64,000 bases of DNA from Mugil cephalus (lineage: Eukaryota > Chordata > Actinopteri > Mugiliformes > Mugilidae), in assembly GCF_022458985.1 (NCBI RefSeq), contig NC_061771.1:13059001-13123000 (forward strand), written 5' to 3'. Of the stretch, positions 53,222-64,000 are shown in pieces. The position numbers and the translations under genes were made by a program. Below the pieces are notes generated by a model. It was not told the DNA's origin and did no database searches. It saw only the letters and a list, made by a program, of their open reading frames with translations. Each line of letters starts with the position of its first letter. Within the stretch, counting starts at the first letter, position 1.

Positions 53222-54002
53222 TTGTTAGTAAATAATAAACAAACTAAATATACTTTGCATCTTTTTTTTTTTATACTTTTGCATCTGTCTGTTGGAGAAA
53301 AAATACAAATTGTCAACCAATATAAATATCTTGGGATAACAATCGATTCTGAGCTTTCCTTTAAAGCCCATATTGGCAAATTGTGTAAAAAAATCAAGTT
53401 AAACCTCGTTAATTTTCGTGCAATTCGAAATGAAATGTCTACTGAAGCCGCAAAAATGTACTTGCATTCGATGATTTTCAGTCATTTCAACTACTGCCTA
53501 ACTAGCTGGTCCCAGGCTGGTCAGAGCTCAAAAAAACCATTGGAAATCTTGTACAAACAAGCAATTAAAGTTATGGATAAAAAACCTAGGCACTATCATC
53601 ACTGTGAAATTTTAAAAAAGTATAGTATTTTAAATTGGGACAGTCTTCACACATTTGCAGACCTAAAACTGACCTACAAAGTGCTCCATAAATTGGCTCC
53701 AGATCCTCTGGCAGAGTTCATCAGCCAAAGAAACAGCCTTGAGCGTGTCACTCGAGGCTCTGTCAGAGGTGACTGTTATATTCCTTTGCGCAGGAGCACT
53801 TTCAGTAAGTCGGCCTGGTCAGTAAGGAGTGCAAGTGTGTGGAACTCAATACCTGAGGAGATTAAACTGCTCACGACATACAAGGGCTTTACAAAAAAAC
53901 TGAAAACGTGGCTTATCAACACCTATAGCTGCCAACACTAAAATATGTTGTGATGCTCTGATGTTTTGATGTTATGCTAAAATGTTGTGTTGTATTTTGA
54001 TT

Positions 54003-54049
<47 letters not shown>

Positions 54050-54236
54050 TACAGTAAGTGTTGTTTATGTATCTGTATTATATTGTACATGTATTGTATG
54101 CTTATTGCCTTTTTTACATCAAGGCCAGGGGACTACAGATGAAAACTAGCCTTCTGGCTAATTCTGGCTTTTTTAACCATGGGTAATCATGTGTTCTATG
54201 AAATTGCACTGTCCCTTTCTTAAATAAACAGTAAAC
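53222..54236 (+). mobile_element. 5'-truncated L2-like LINE with a long RT C-terminal frame
   Basis: A 239-codon open frame (53222-53941) contains VNQYKYLGITIDSELSFKAH, SHFNYCLTSW and LEILYKQAIKVMDKKPRHYH. It ends with VWNSIPEEIKLLTTYKGF and KTWLINTYS, the C-terminal portion of a non-LTR reverse transcriptase ORF. A 3' UTR follows, with a T40 run (54004-54043), GGACTACAGATGAAAACTAG, CTTCTGGCTAATTCTGG and GCACTGTCCCTTTCTTAAAT, the recognisable tail. It is truncated at the 5' side, so it is not autonomous. Confidence 0.85.
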
Positions 54237-54321
54237 AGTTTGTGTCCGTCTAATGCAGCCACACCTATGCAAAAAACATTTTTCCACAAGTATTTCATGA
54301 TAATTTTTGAGATTGTGTAAA

Positions 54322-54358
54322 ATTGTGAGGGCGTCTGAAAACTTTTTTTCCACCACTG
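54322..54358. mobile_element. Isolated terminal repeat of a DNA transposon
   Basis: In reverse complement it reads ACAGTGGTGGAAAAAAAGTT, then TTCAGACGCC. This resembles a fish Tc1-type terminus. It lies just right of the LINE, so the LINE may have landed inside the Tc1 copy whose transposase is at 52040-53060. No left partner was found. Confidence 0.4.
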
Positions 54359-54359
54359 T

Positions 54360-56467
54360 TTTAATTAGTACAGCTACTTTTAAGTGTTTTCACACTGCAA
54401 ATACCCCCGGCCACCCTGTCTGTCTAAGTTCATGGTAATCCTTGAAGTTATAAAGAGCTGAGTGCAGGACCTTCAGCAGGGAAACGTTTTAACATTGCTC
54501 CCTTAACACTTTATTTTTTTTTGCAAAGTAATTGGACTCGCCTGTCTTATTCAATACGACCTCAAAACAAATACAGTGTACGGATTCAAAATATTAGTAA
54601 TATTAATGCAGTTTTAATATATGAATGAGGTTTGAGTACCCCCCGTTTGATACGTATGGTTTAATCATTCAGTTTTGTCTGCAACACGCCCCCCAAAATA
54701 AGTACATATTCAGTTTCTATAGAGCTGGGTTTGGATAACTGACCACTTAATGGTGGCTCTGATGAATGTCACATCCCACTGGGATGATGTGGGTGAGTGT
54801 GTAGAATCAAGAGTGTACGTCGCCTCACTGGAAAATAGCAGTGATTTGCTCTCCTTAAGAGCCATAGCTCTCTCAGTATGAAACTGCACTTGTAGTAAAA
54901 AAAAAAAAAAAGAAGTGGCATTTCACAGAAGTGATAAGTTCTTGTGTAATAAGTGTAACAATAACAGTAAAGAGTGGGAAATATTCAGTTCAAGACTTCA
55001 CACCCACACTGTACAAAGAGGAGGATAATTACAGATAACCACAGTTGTGCAGAGTCTTTTCTCTTTTTTTATTTTTGCCACATTAAAACTGTTATCACAG
55101 GTACATTTGTACCTGGAAGAAAACATAGTTTTAGACACTTGATGTGTTTCATAGATTTCTTGCTGGAGTGTCAGCCTGGTGCTTGTCACAGCTGGGCTAT
55201 TTAGCATCTGAAAGCAGAAAACAATGACGTAATTAGCCTTTTGATTGAAAATAAATGATGTGTACGATACTTTACAGAACAGTGAATTAATGACGAGAGA
55301 GGCTGCATGAGAAAACAGCAGCAGCAGAAAGTCTGAATGATTTTCACTGAAAGGTCCAAATGATAAGAGATAAAACCTCCCTCTTTTTTATATTTAAAGT
55401 GAGTAAGGAGTAGACTGTTTACATTAATCTTTTATTAAACTATTCTGCTGATATTTTTCCTACCTGGATTATTACTAGCAACCTAAATGTTATACATTAC
55501 AATGTGAATATAACACTTGGGCGTACACTCACCTGCCAGTTCATTAGGTACACTACTGAAACGAGTTCTAATGTACCTGCACTAAATCTTACCTTCGTTC
55601 TCTGTAAACGCTTTTTCTCTGGGGAGTCGCGTTGGGACTAGAGCCTATCCACACAGAAAGGCCCCAGTTGGCTGACGGATTTGAACCCAGAACCTCCGTG
55701 CTGTGGTTTGTAGTGAACTGTGTTGTTTTACTGATAAGCTTCTATTATTTTGACAACCCTTTTAGTCAGTGGGCTTAATTGAATGTAGTTAAACAGCACC
55801 AAGAACAACATCTTCCAAAGCTGATAAACTGAATGGTACAACAATCAGTGTGGGGTGTTTATATCAGCATGAGATCATTTTCACTAGTGTAGCTAATGTG
55901 CACGTGTGCTTCTATGGTCACAACGCTAAGCTCGGTTTGTAACAGTAACAGCACAACCAGCAGATGGCAACAGCCAACTTCACTCAGTCATCTGAAAGCA
56001 TTTTTTTTTTTTTTTTATGAATTCCTTGAGCTTTTAAATTTCCTGCATAAGTAAATTTAAATCTAAATTTAGCTCAATAAATGGAAGACACTTTCCTGCC
56101 TCTGTATTGAGGCGCTTGCGTACGGTCTCGGGCTGAGCCACAGCTTTGACTTCACCCTACTCTCTATTGCAGCAAGGCATTTCACTCAGTAGACACAAGT
56201 TAAAATATACAAACACTTTTATTGTAATTTCACAGTCATTATTCACACAACATGGAATAAACAGGCGAGACCAATTTCCACTTTAGTGTACACATACAGC
56301 AATGTCAGTTCATGTAGTGGAAACATAGTCATGGCACTGAGTGGTTGAAGTAGCAGTGGTCATTACAATGACAAGAAAAAACACATGTGACAATATCTTT
56401 GTGTAACAGGTGACAAAATACAATTCATTTTTGAGAAGAAAGAAAGAAAAACAGTTTAATGTTAGTG
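54360..56467. other. Intergenic sequence and tmem134 3' UTR
   Basis: No gene seen. A repeat CACCTGCCAGTTCATTAGGT (55531-55550) matches a known fish repeat terminus. At 55618-55706, CACACAGAAAGGCCCCAG and GATTTGAACCCAGAACCTCC match another common fish repeat. T and A runs lie near 54900 and 56000. TTTATT at 56218 could be the antisense polyadenylation signal of tmem134. Confidence 0.5.
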
Positions 56468-59400
56468 TCATTTTTCAAAGTACGGTAGGTAAAACAGTTT
56501 GAAGCCTCTTCTACCACGCACAGCACAGCTGATGTAGATCACATGGTACACTGGTGGAAATAAAAGGGAGTAAAGTTGTTTACTGGCACAGCCGAAAGTC
56601 AAGTTATTATAAATTATAAATTATAAATATTTACCTCCAGGGATGAAGAGAAGAAATCCAGGTACAAAGAAAATGGCACTGGAAACACCTGAAGGGACGG
56701 TTTGAAAGTGATAAGATATTCACAAACACTTTAAAAAATCTTTAAAAAGGATGATATACATTGCTGCTTATAAGTATTTGTACCCTTTAGACTCACAGAT
56801 GTGCAATATTGGTTAATATACAAAATAAACGCACAATATTCCTGTTTCACTTGTTTGATTGGGATAAAAATCCACAGATGTTTTGATTTGTTCTCATGCA
56901 GAAATATAGAAAATTCTGAATTGTTTTATTTCATCTGCACGTAGATAAAAAGATAAATTATGAATAAAACTAATTATCAGACCAAGGGAAACTGTAACTG
57001 GAGAAAAGAATAGGGACCAATCTCTGGCTTAAACGGCGAGTCATTAAGGAGAATATGTGTCTGAGTTTGGACGAGAACAGCCTGTCAGGCAGACATGATA
57101 TGGACTAAACCGTATATACTAACGCAATTATCGAGGCGACAAAATCAATAACAGTATCAATGTTCCTGAACATTTGACAAGATAACAACTCACATTTGAT
57201 GTTTTTTGAAGATGAAATGGTACATTACTACCTCCAATGAGGTGGACTCAGAGAAAAGGGCTCCAGGTTTACGTGAGTACCCTGAGACAACAGTGCCCTT
57301 TAGAAGATTTCACAGCTAAACTGGAGAATAGCAGCTGCTCATATAGCTGATGATAAAAGACGATAGAAATGATCTTGTCTTCCATTTGCACTCCACCGGA
57401 TGACATTTTCCTTTTATGTTAGGGTTGTGCTCATTTATCTAAAGAGCATATTTAATGCTTTGTCTGAGTGCGAGAGATGCTCTGCTCAGAGAAGCAGGAC
57501 GTGACTTATTAAAATTACAGAGTTGTAGTAGTCGCAGTGGTTAAGATCAGCTATACGCACTAATTCAGTGGGAGTTTCTGATTTTATAAAAGGTGACTGA
57601 TTTATAAAAAATAAAAAAAATCTGATAATTGAGCTGAAATGAGGTGCCAAAGGAATCATTATGAGATGCAGTGTATGGCTTTTATTTCATGTATAGTCAA
57701 ACGTGTTTTTTGCACCTTAGATGAATATCAGAGTTGTCTGATTAGTACAATGGTTGAATTCTATGTACTAGGAGGAACTAGATCATGTCAGCCTCATAAG
57801 TACAGAGGTATATGTGAAAGGTGTCGCCATACTCAGTATACAAGAGCAAATGTAATTAATGAGAAGAAAACATTTAATCTCAGTCAGTACATTTACATGC
57901 ACGTGAAAAAAAAACAATTATTGCCTTAATCTGACTTTAACTGGACAACTTAAGTGCATGTAAACGCGTTACTCCGACTAAAACCAGAGTTCTCCGTATC
58001 CGACTAAGATACCCAGATAATACAATTGGAAATCAGACCTAATCAGACTTTAACTGGACAACGCATGTGCCCATGCTCCACAATTGCTGCGTCAGAACAA
58101 AAACATCCAAGAAAGTCGGTTGCAGATGAAGAAGGTAAAGAGAGCCGAAGAACCACCTGAGGGAGAGAGCGCATCTTATCTGCGCCATAAGTAGCACCCA
58201 CATTATGAACAAGACTTAAAAAGCTGTACTATTATCCATCTTGTTGTTTGAGATGTGGGTCTGTCACCTTAGACTCCAGTTGTCTATGTCTATTATATGA
58301 TGTGATATGTTAACTGGAAAGGGGGCCAAATTAACCCGCTGAAAAGACAAATATCGCCACCTAGTGTGGAGGAAGAGGACATGTTCCTGTCAGTTATTTG
58401 ATTTTCTTCGTTGCATGTGAACTGGGACAAGGACCACATTCAGAAAGTCAAATTTCGAGCACAGCTCGATCAAGCTGTGACAGTGTGTAACATAAAGAGG
58501 GCAGTAGATGACGTCTGTCCCCTTAATATTTAAAATATTAGAATATATTCTCAGTCGTCTGTGTCTTTTTCGGTCTTGTTAGTTTGAAGCTGCTCTTGAA
58601 GACAGTTTACTTCAGTTTTTATATCTTTTAATGTAACCACATTAAGCCAGGGTTCCTGGATACACATAGTCCTCAGATAAATGCAGCACTACTTGGCAGA
58701 AGAAACATAACCTGAGACAATCATTAATTGCATTTGTTTGATTTAACCAAACTGTACAACTGTCCAAGTTCGTCCCTGGCAATTTTTGAGTTACTTATTT
58801 GTAACAGATGGTGCTGGATATATCATATGAATGTAAAATCGTGATGCAATACAAATAAAAGCTCTTTTCATTCACATCAGTTAAAAAAGCAAACATGCTG
58901 GGTAGATTGGCCTTGATGACTCAGTTGAGAAGCTCTGTCACAAAGAGATACGGGCTTCGACACAATGGTGCTTTTCTCCACAACCCAAATACACACATAT
59001 ACATACTGTGCATATGTATAATCATCACAAAGGTGTGTTGTGTTGTCATTCTTTGTATTTCTGCATTTGTTTTTTGTTTCTTTCACTTTTTTCTCGTGAA
59101 TTTACACACATCCCTATACAGTATTTGACCTGCCAAAAACTCAGTGGTTCCCTTACCTGCATTTGGATTCAGCTGTATGATGACACCTGTGAAAATAAGA
59201 GCTACGAGGAAAGAAAACACAAAAATGCATAAATGAAGATGCCACTTTCTATTGTGAAAATTGTGTTTCGATCCCTGAATCACTGTGGGGACAAAGTTCA
59301 CTGTGCACAGTGCCAAACATTTCACTGAGTGACACAACACTTATCAGACTACCTGGTGTAAAACAACAAGTATGTCTCTGTGCTTTTTAAATGATTTAAC

Positions 59401-61046
59401 TATAATTTTATGAGATCCTTCCAATTGAAAACCAAAAGAAATTAATTGAATCACTTAACCCCCTAAACTTTGACTATAGCGAGAGTCACTGCAGCACAAT
59501 TTCATTACACAAGCTACAATAGAAACAGAAAATAATCATTGAAAACACGACAAATACTTGAGAATGAGTTATCTTTAACAGAGCAGCAGAACCTTAACAC
59601 AATATTTAATACATCATATGACTCACCGACTCCAGTGATGAGGAGGAGGAATGAGGAAAGAACAATTCTTTTGTTTTTCTTCACCAGCGGATGAGACACC
59701 CACCTGAGAAACAAGTGTTTTTTTTAAGTAAGTCTGAAGTGTTTGGAGACATTTCTTCGTGCGAGAGATATTTGATTTTACCCGCAGCAGTGTGCAGAAA
59801 GCTGGGTGACAGAACTCAAGGTGCTGAAAGACCACTGGGAGCTGCAGTAAGACAGGGTAGCAGGGTCACTGTGGACGGAGCACAAAGAGAGTCGATGTCA
59901 CATTCAGAGCACAGACAGGACGAAGAGAATGAGAGAGAGAGAAAAACATCACATCACGACTCCCACCTGATTTTGAAGAAGTTGTTGAAAGAAGAATTGC
60001 CGCTGCTGCCCAAGACGTCTTCATTTTCCAGATTCTAAAGAAAGAGTGGACAGCGAGTGAAAACAACTTAACTAAATTTTCATGGGATATACGTCGAGCT
60101 GGTCCGTGTGATTGGGTCCAAATTCAAAAAGTTAAAGCTGGTTCTGATAGAAAGGTGTCAGAACACACAGTGCATTGCAGATTGCTCTGTGTAGGACTGT
60201 CCATGCTAACCCACGTCCACGGCCTATAGCAATACAAAAGGCATGTGAGCACCTGAATTCAAAGAAAATGGCCTGGGCGGATTAATAATGTGGCACCACA
60301 AGCCTTACCTATTCCAGTGAGGGGTGTGTTTGGTCTGCAGTAATGTCCAGGTGGTGGTAAGGGTCAAAGTAACATCCACATAAATGCCAGAGCCATGGTT
60401 TACCAGAGGAACATTACCTTCTAATGTGATCATCACTGGTGGGTGCTTTACACTGACCAGGCGTAACATTATGTCCACCTTCCTAATACTGCGTATTGGC
60501 ATTGTGAGGGTGTCCTGTGGTGTCTGTTATGTTGTTAGTGGGGGGCCAGTGGGTCCTGTGGGTTGAGGGTAGGGGTCTCTGTGGATCAGGCTTGCTCCAA
60601 TGCATCCCACGGATGCTTGGTCAGTTTGGGATCGGGGTGAATTTGGAGTTTTTCATGTTATTTGAGTTGGTCCTAAACTCTGGTCCTGCTGCTGCCATCA
60701 AGGAGTGTCATTGCTATAAGGTGGGGGTGCCTGGCTCTGGTCCAAAAGGTTTCAAGCACAACATTGTACTGTAACAGGACGGCGAATGTTATCTCCTGTC
60801 AGCTGTACTAATGTTGTGGCTGAAGCATAGATGGTGTGTGGGTACCTGATACTTTAAGTTACTGTGCTCAGAGGAGCCAGCGGCAGCAGGCGATGGGTGA
60901 GTCTGGGGCTTGGAGAAAGTCAGAGGTCCAAATGTCATCTCTCCTCCCTCTCTGTCCTTCCACCCCTCTGTCTCTCCATCAGACACAGCCCCCTCCTCAT
61001 CTCCCTCCAACGCGAAGGCATCGTCGATAGTAAACTGCGTTGCCAT
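56468..61046 (-). CDS. tmem134: Transmembrane protein 134 (seven coding exons)
   Basis: Small integral membrane protein; its molecular function is poorly defined. Exons, minus strand: 60846-61046, 59967-60034, 59782-59841, 59627-59703, 59157-59186, 56635-56688, 56468-56550. All are GT-AG and phases join; 190 aa. The start MATQFTIDDAFAL matches the FSIDDAFEL start I recall for human TMEM134. An acidic N-terminal half includes FGPLTFSKPQ and LKYQ. Exon 3 encodes SSQWSFSTLSSVTQ, matching human SSQWSFSTISSSTQ. Two hydrophobic helices follow: RIVLSSFLLLITGVGVIIQL, and SSAIFFVPGFLLFIPG with VYHVIYI. The end FKLFYLPYFEK is a near match to human. Both termini are probably cytosolic. Exon 5 is only 30 bp. 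Introns 1 and 5 contain transposon fragments. Confidence 0.95.
57881..58480. mobile_element. Non-coding MITE, copy 2 (opposite orientation to copy 1)
   Basis: The left terminus CAGTCAGTACATTTACATGC matches the copy 1 right end. The inner block ATCGCCACCTAGTGTGGAGG is the reverse complement of CCTCTTCCACACTAGGTGGC, TTCCACACTAGGTGGCGATA-type text at 14397-14417. The right terminus is eroded (AGCTGTGACAGTGTGTAAC). About 600 bp, non-coding, in tmem134 intron 5 (56689-59156). Confidence 0.75.
60110..60780. mobile_element. Mosaic of fish Tc1 fragments in tmem134 intron 1
   Basis: 60140-60180 (GGTTCTGATAGAAAGGTGTC, then AGAACACACAGTGCATTGCA) is sense-strand Tc1 transposase sequence. 60358-60390 (GGGTCAAAGTAACATCCACA) is antisense. 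60448-60480 (ACCAGGCGTAACATTATGTC, then CACCTTCCTAATACTG) is a terminal repeat followed by antisense text up to 60740. The antisense blocks are out of order, so at least three separate pieces or a rearranged copy are present. Confidence 0.75.
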
Positions 61047-61714
61047 GGTGATCGCCTCTCAGAGGTCGTCTGGCCTGATGTTCACTGTTGTTCAAGAGCG
61101 AAAAACACAATGTTTACCACAGGAGAAAGAAAATGACATCTTCAAGTATCATGTAGTGTTCACATTAACGTGGGACAAACAAACAGAGCTCAAGATATGG
61201 AGCTAAAACTCAACTTTTCTTTAGCGTTTCTTAACGCTCCATTTCTTTTGTTGTTGTTTTTTTTTTTTTTTTTAATGTTTTATACCTAGACGCACGTTTT
61301 ATTAACAGGGAGCTGTGTGTGATAAAAGTAACCACTCAGCTCAAAAGGCGACTATAGAGTAATAAAGTGCTGCCTCAGTGTCTTGGTCTGCGTGTGAGAG
61401 CGGACGGGATGAACTAGCAGCTAACGGGCTCTGTTGTTGGTCTCAGCCATTGTTTGTCCTCTTTCCGCTTCTTCTCGATCAGATGACCAAGAGGAAAACT
61501 TACTGTCTTCAGTAAACCTTTTCTCCACCGAGGCGAAACTCCACTTCAGCTTCTTTACACGCGGGTCACATATTTCTACGCTTTGGGAGAAGCCTGTGTA
61601 AAGCCTTCCGACAAATCTTTAGTTTTTCATTTCCTTGTGTGAAGAAAGTGGGAAAAGTTTGCTCTCCGCTTTTTCTAACACCCGGCACTCGATTACACAA
61701 GTCTGATTACGCCC

Positions 61715-61747
<33 letters not shown>

Positions 61748-61800
61748 GACAGTGGTCCGGAGTGGTCTGGCTGTGTCAGCCTACTTAATCGAGTATCGGT
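61047..61800. promoter_or_regulatory. tmem134 upstream region with (AG)n tract
   Basis: Sequence 5' of the tmem134 start. It holds a T-run (61258-61274) and an (AG)n tract at 61714-61749. Any 5' UTR exon of tmem134 would lie here, but its boundaries and the promoter are not visible. Confidence 0.35.
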
Positions 61801-63800
61801 TTGTCGATCGACCACCAACTACACGAAGAAATAAATGACACCAAGTTTTCAAAAGTTACTCTGTTAGAAAAAGGTTAAACCGTTAATAATAGAAGAAATG
61901 TTACCGATTTAAGGCGTGTTCAGGTTGAGTGGGAAATTTATGTTCATTGGTAATTTACCAAACAGATGTACACAGCTGTTACCATGTGACCACCGTGATA
62001 AGAATTGCTACTTTTAAGGCAAACCTCGAAGGATAACGACCAATAAATTGTTGTTTTGTAATAATTACTGTCTAACAGTTTCCGTTTAAACAGGTCTTGT
62101 GTTATTTAAAACAATACAACCATTAAACCCCACAATGGGCCGATGAAACGAATAATAACGGCCAATTAGTTATTCATAATAAAATAATTTTATTTTAATA
62201 ACTGCACAGAAAAAGGCATATACACTACGAATACACTTAAACATTTTAATAAGATTATGGGCAACATATCCAAATGAAATGTCCTCTGATATTATCAAGT
62301 CAAGACAATCACATCACATGAACAACTTTGAATGAATATTGTGATTTTTTTTTTTTTTTTTTTTTTATACTGATTTACAGTATCTAATCACAATGTAGCC
62401 ATTTGATCATTTTAGACAACATGATGACTGTCCCACTGTGGACATGCTACTGAAGAAGAAATACACGTCACAACAAACTGAGTAAACATACTGTTTTTAA
62501 CTGAGATCACCAATCAAACGTATAGTTTATTTTTATTTTACTTTTTAATTGTGCAACAAATGTTTTAATGGGTGAATAAATAAATTAAGACACCAAAACC
62601 TATTCACATTTTAATGGGTTGTTTTTCAAATGTTAAACTGGTGTTAAGGTATAAAACTTAATACAATTAGATTATATTCATCCCTCACTTTAAATTAAAG
62701 AGAATTCTTTGACATATTATAATTAATACCAGACAAGTTGATTAATCAGTTCCAATCCTAATGACCATAGTGAAGCCTTAAAATTAAACCTTACACCACA
62801 TTCAGTATGCATAAAAAATATATAGGAATATTTTTTATTATCCATTTTCTCCATTTATTACGGATATTCGATTTCTATAAATGTTTCAGCTTAAATAAGA
62901 AAATAAAATCAGTGTGTCTCTCAGAAATGTACAACTTAAGTGCTGCAGTATTCTGCACTTGAAAAGAGCAACGAAATGAATCCTTTAACCCTGAAGTTCT
63001 CTGGCAGGTGTCCACAAATACATCAGCAATGCACCGTTTTCTGCCAATTGGCACATTCTCGGCTTCTATTTCTCTTCCACTAAGTGCTTGTCTCCGTGCA
63101 GTAAACCATGCTATGCCTGGAAAAACCTAATACTTTCATTACACAAACTGGAATGCGCCAGGAACATATTAGGTATCTCTAACCAATCATCCCTTTTACT
63201 GAGATTGAAGACAACAAGTCATAATCTCTGGACTGGTATCAGAATATATTAAAGCATAGATAAAAGTAATGAAGACAAAATAATTACTAGAATATAAATC
63301 ATTCCACTTAGTGTCTGCTGCCAAGATGTGAAAGCATGTGATTTCCAGCAAGTCAGAAGACCTGCTTTATGCAAACAAACATCTCTAAACCAACAATCAT
63401 AGATTAGTCACTGTTGGTTGCAGTTCAGGGCAGCAGACACACAGAGGTGGTGGGTGAAGTGAACACTGGGAGAGACACTGGTGGTAAAAACTGGAATCAT
63501 CACTGAAATTGGAGACTTGGAAATCAAGAGCTGTGAGTTCTGTCATTTATTCTGTGTCCTTTATCAAATACAACCAACTTTACTGGCCTTATATTAAGCA
63601 ATAGTGTTTTAAATGTGTATATTTAATCTTTACATTTTTATGGGATTGATCTTTGGCTGAACGCATTGCAAACTGAGGCTACAATTGTGATAACTAATCA
63701 GTTTTAAAAGTTTTAATGCAGCAGGATATCAGCGCTTCAACAGATTGCGCCACATATTGATCTCCTCTCCGGCTTGGTGCCATATCCATTTTGAAATCCC
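61800..63800. other. Intergenic AT-rich sequence, no gene seen
   Basis: Contains a T-run (62345-62366) and otherwise no recognisable repeat or frame. Confidence 0.6.
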
Positions 63801-63818
63801 GTTTCCCTCTCTTGGCAG

Positions 63819-64000
63819 ATGAGACGACAGGCCATACTTTGCCTCTTGCTGCAGCTCATTTTTGAGGTAAAACGTAGAGCCATGTCGTTGCAGCTCAGAC
63901 AGGCCTTCTTGACTCCTAAATCTGTTCGGCTTTTAACGTTTGATATCTGGTTCAGCTTTCCTCGTGCACGCGTCTCCGGGTGACACCTGGTTCTACTCTG
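63819..64000 (+). CDS. Possible first exon of a secreted/membrane protein (partial, edge of window)
   Basis: ATG at 63819 opens MRRQAILCLLLQLIFE, a signal-peptide-like stretch that ends at a GAG|GTAAAA donor (63867). A TGGTTCAG acceptor lies at about 63957. Joined at this site, the next codons read LSSCTRLRVTPGSTL. The other frame reads FLVHASPGDTWFYS, faintly like the start of extracellular carbonic anhydrases, but it would need a different donor (AAAAC|GTAGAG). The rest of the gene lies beyond the window. I do not recognise it with confidence, and the ATG could be chance. Confidence 0.25.

Noticed and set aside
59691-60038. 115-codon plus-strand frame in tmem134
   Set aside because: It overlaps tmem134 exons 2 and 3 on the opposite strand and has no domain.

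Overview
The window comes from a teleost fish genome, probably a spiny-rayed (percomorph) species; I infer this from intron-containing vertebrate genes, GT-AG splice sites, dense microsatellites and decayed fish-type transposons (Tc1/mariner, hAT, L2-like LINEs, a Gypsy LTR element). Four protein-coding genes can be rebuilt from exon-sized reading frames that join at splice sites in matching phase, plus one possible gene start cut by the right edge.

Layout. 483-16269 (+): gpr83, an orphan/neuropeptide-type class A GPCR in four coding exons, with a 12 kb intron 2 packed with transposons. 16270-39660: no convincing gene; LINE fragments, a Gypsy element (22.3-27.1 kb) interrupted by an L2-like LINE, and microsatellites. 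39690-45264 (+): cdk2ap2, with a likely non-coding first exon beside CRE and CCAAT motifs and four coding exons. 47076-51457 (-): aip, the co-chaperone of the aryl hydrocarbon receptor (FKBP-like domain plus TPR repeats). 51.8-54.4 kb: a dead Tc1 copy and an L2-like fragment. 56468-61046 (-): tmem134, a small two-helix membrane protein in seven coding exons. 63819-64000 (+): a short hydrophobic exon that may open a secreted or membrane protein gene.

The genes do not form a pathway. AIP, TMEM134 and CDK2AP2 are near neighbours on human 11q13, so the right half is a conserved synteny block. Here pitpnm1 is missing from between aip and cdk2ap2, and tmem134 is flipped relative to aip. gpr83 lies elsewhere on human chromosome 11.

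I found no CRISPR array, operon, rRNA or tRNA gene. The least explained structure is a roughly 3.3 kb unit in gpr83 intron 2 (8995-12290), bounded by long inverted repeats and carrying broken C2H2 zinc-finger reading frames. A second is a pair of inverted copies of one non-coding element, one in a gpr83 intron and one in a tmem134 intron. All calls rest on reading the sequence and on recalled family features; nothing was searched against a database.
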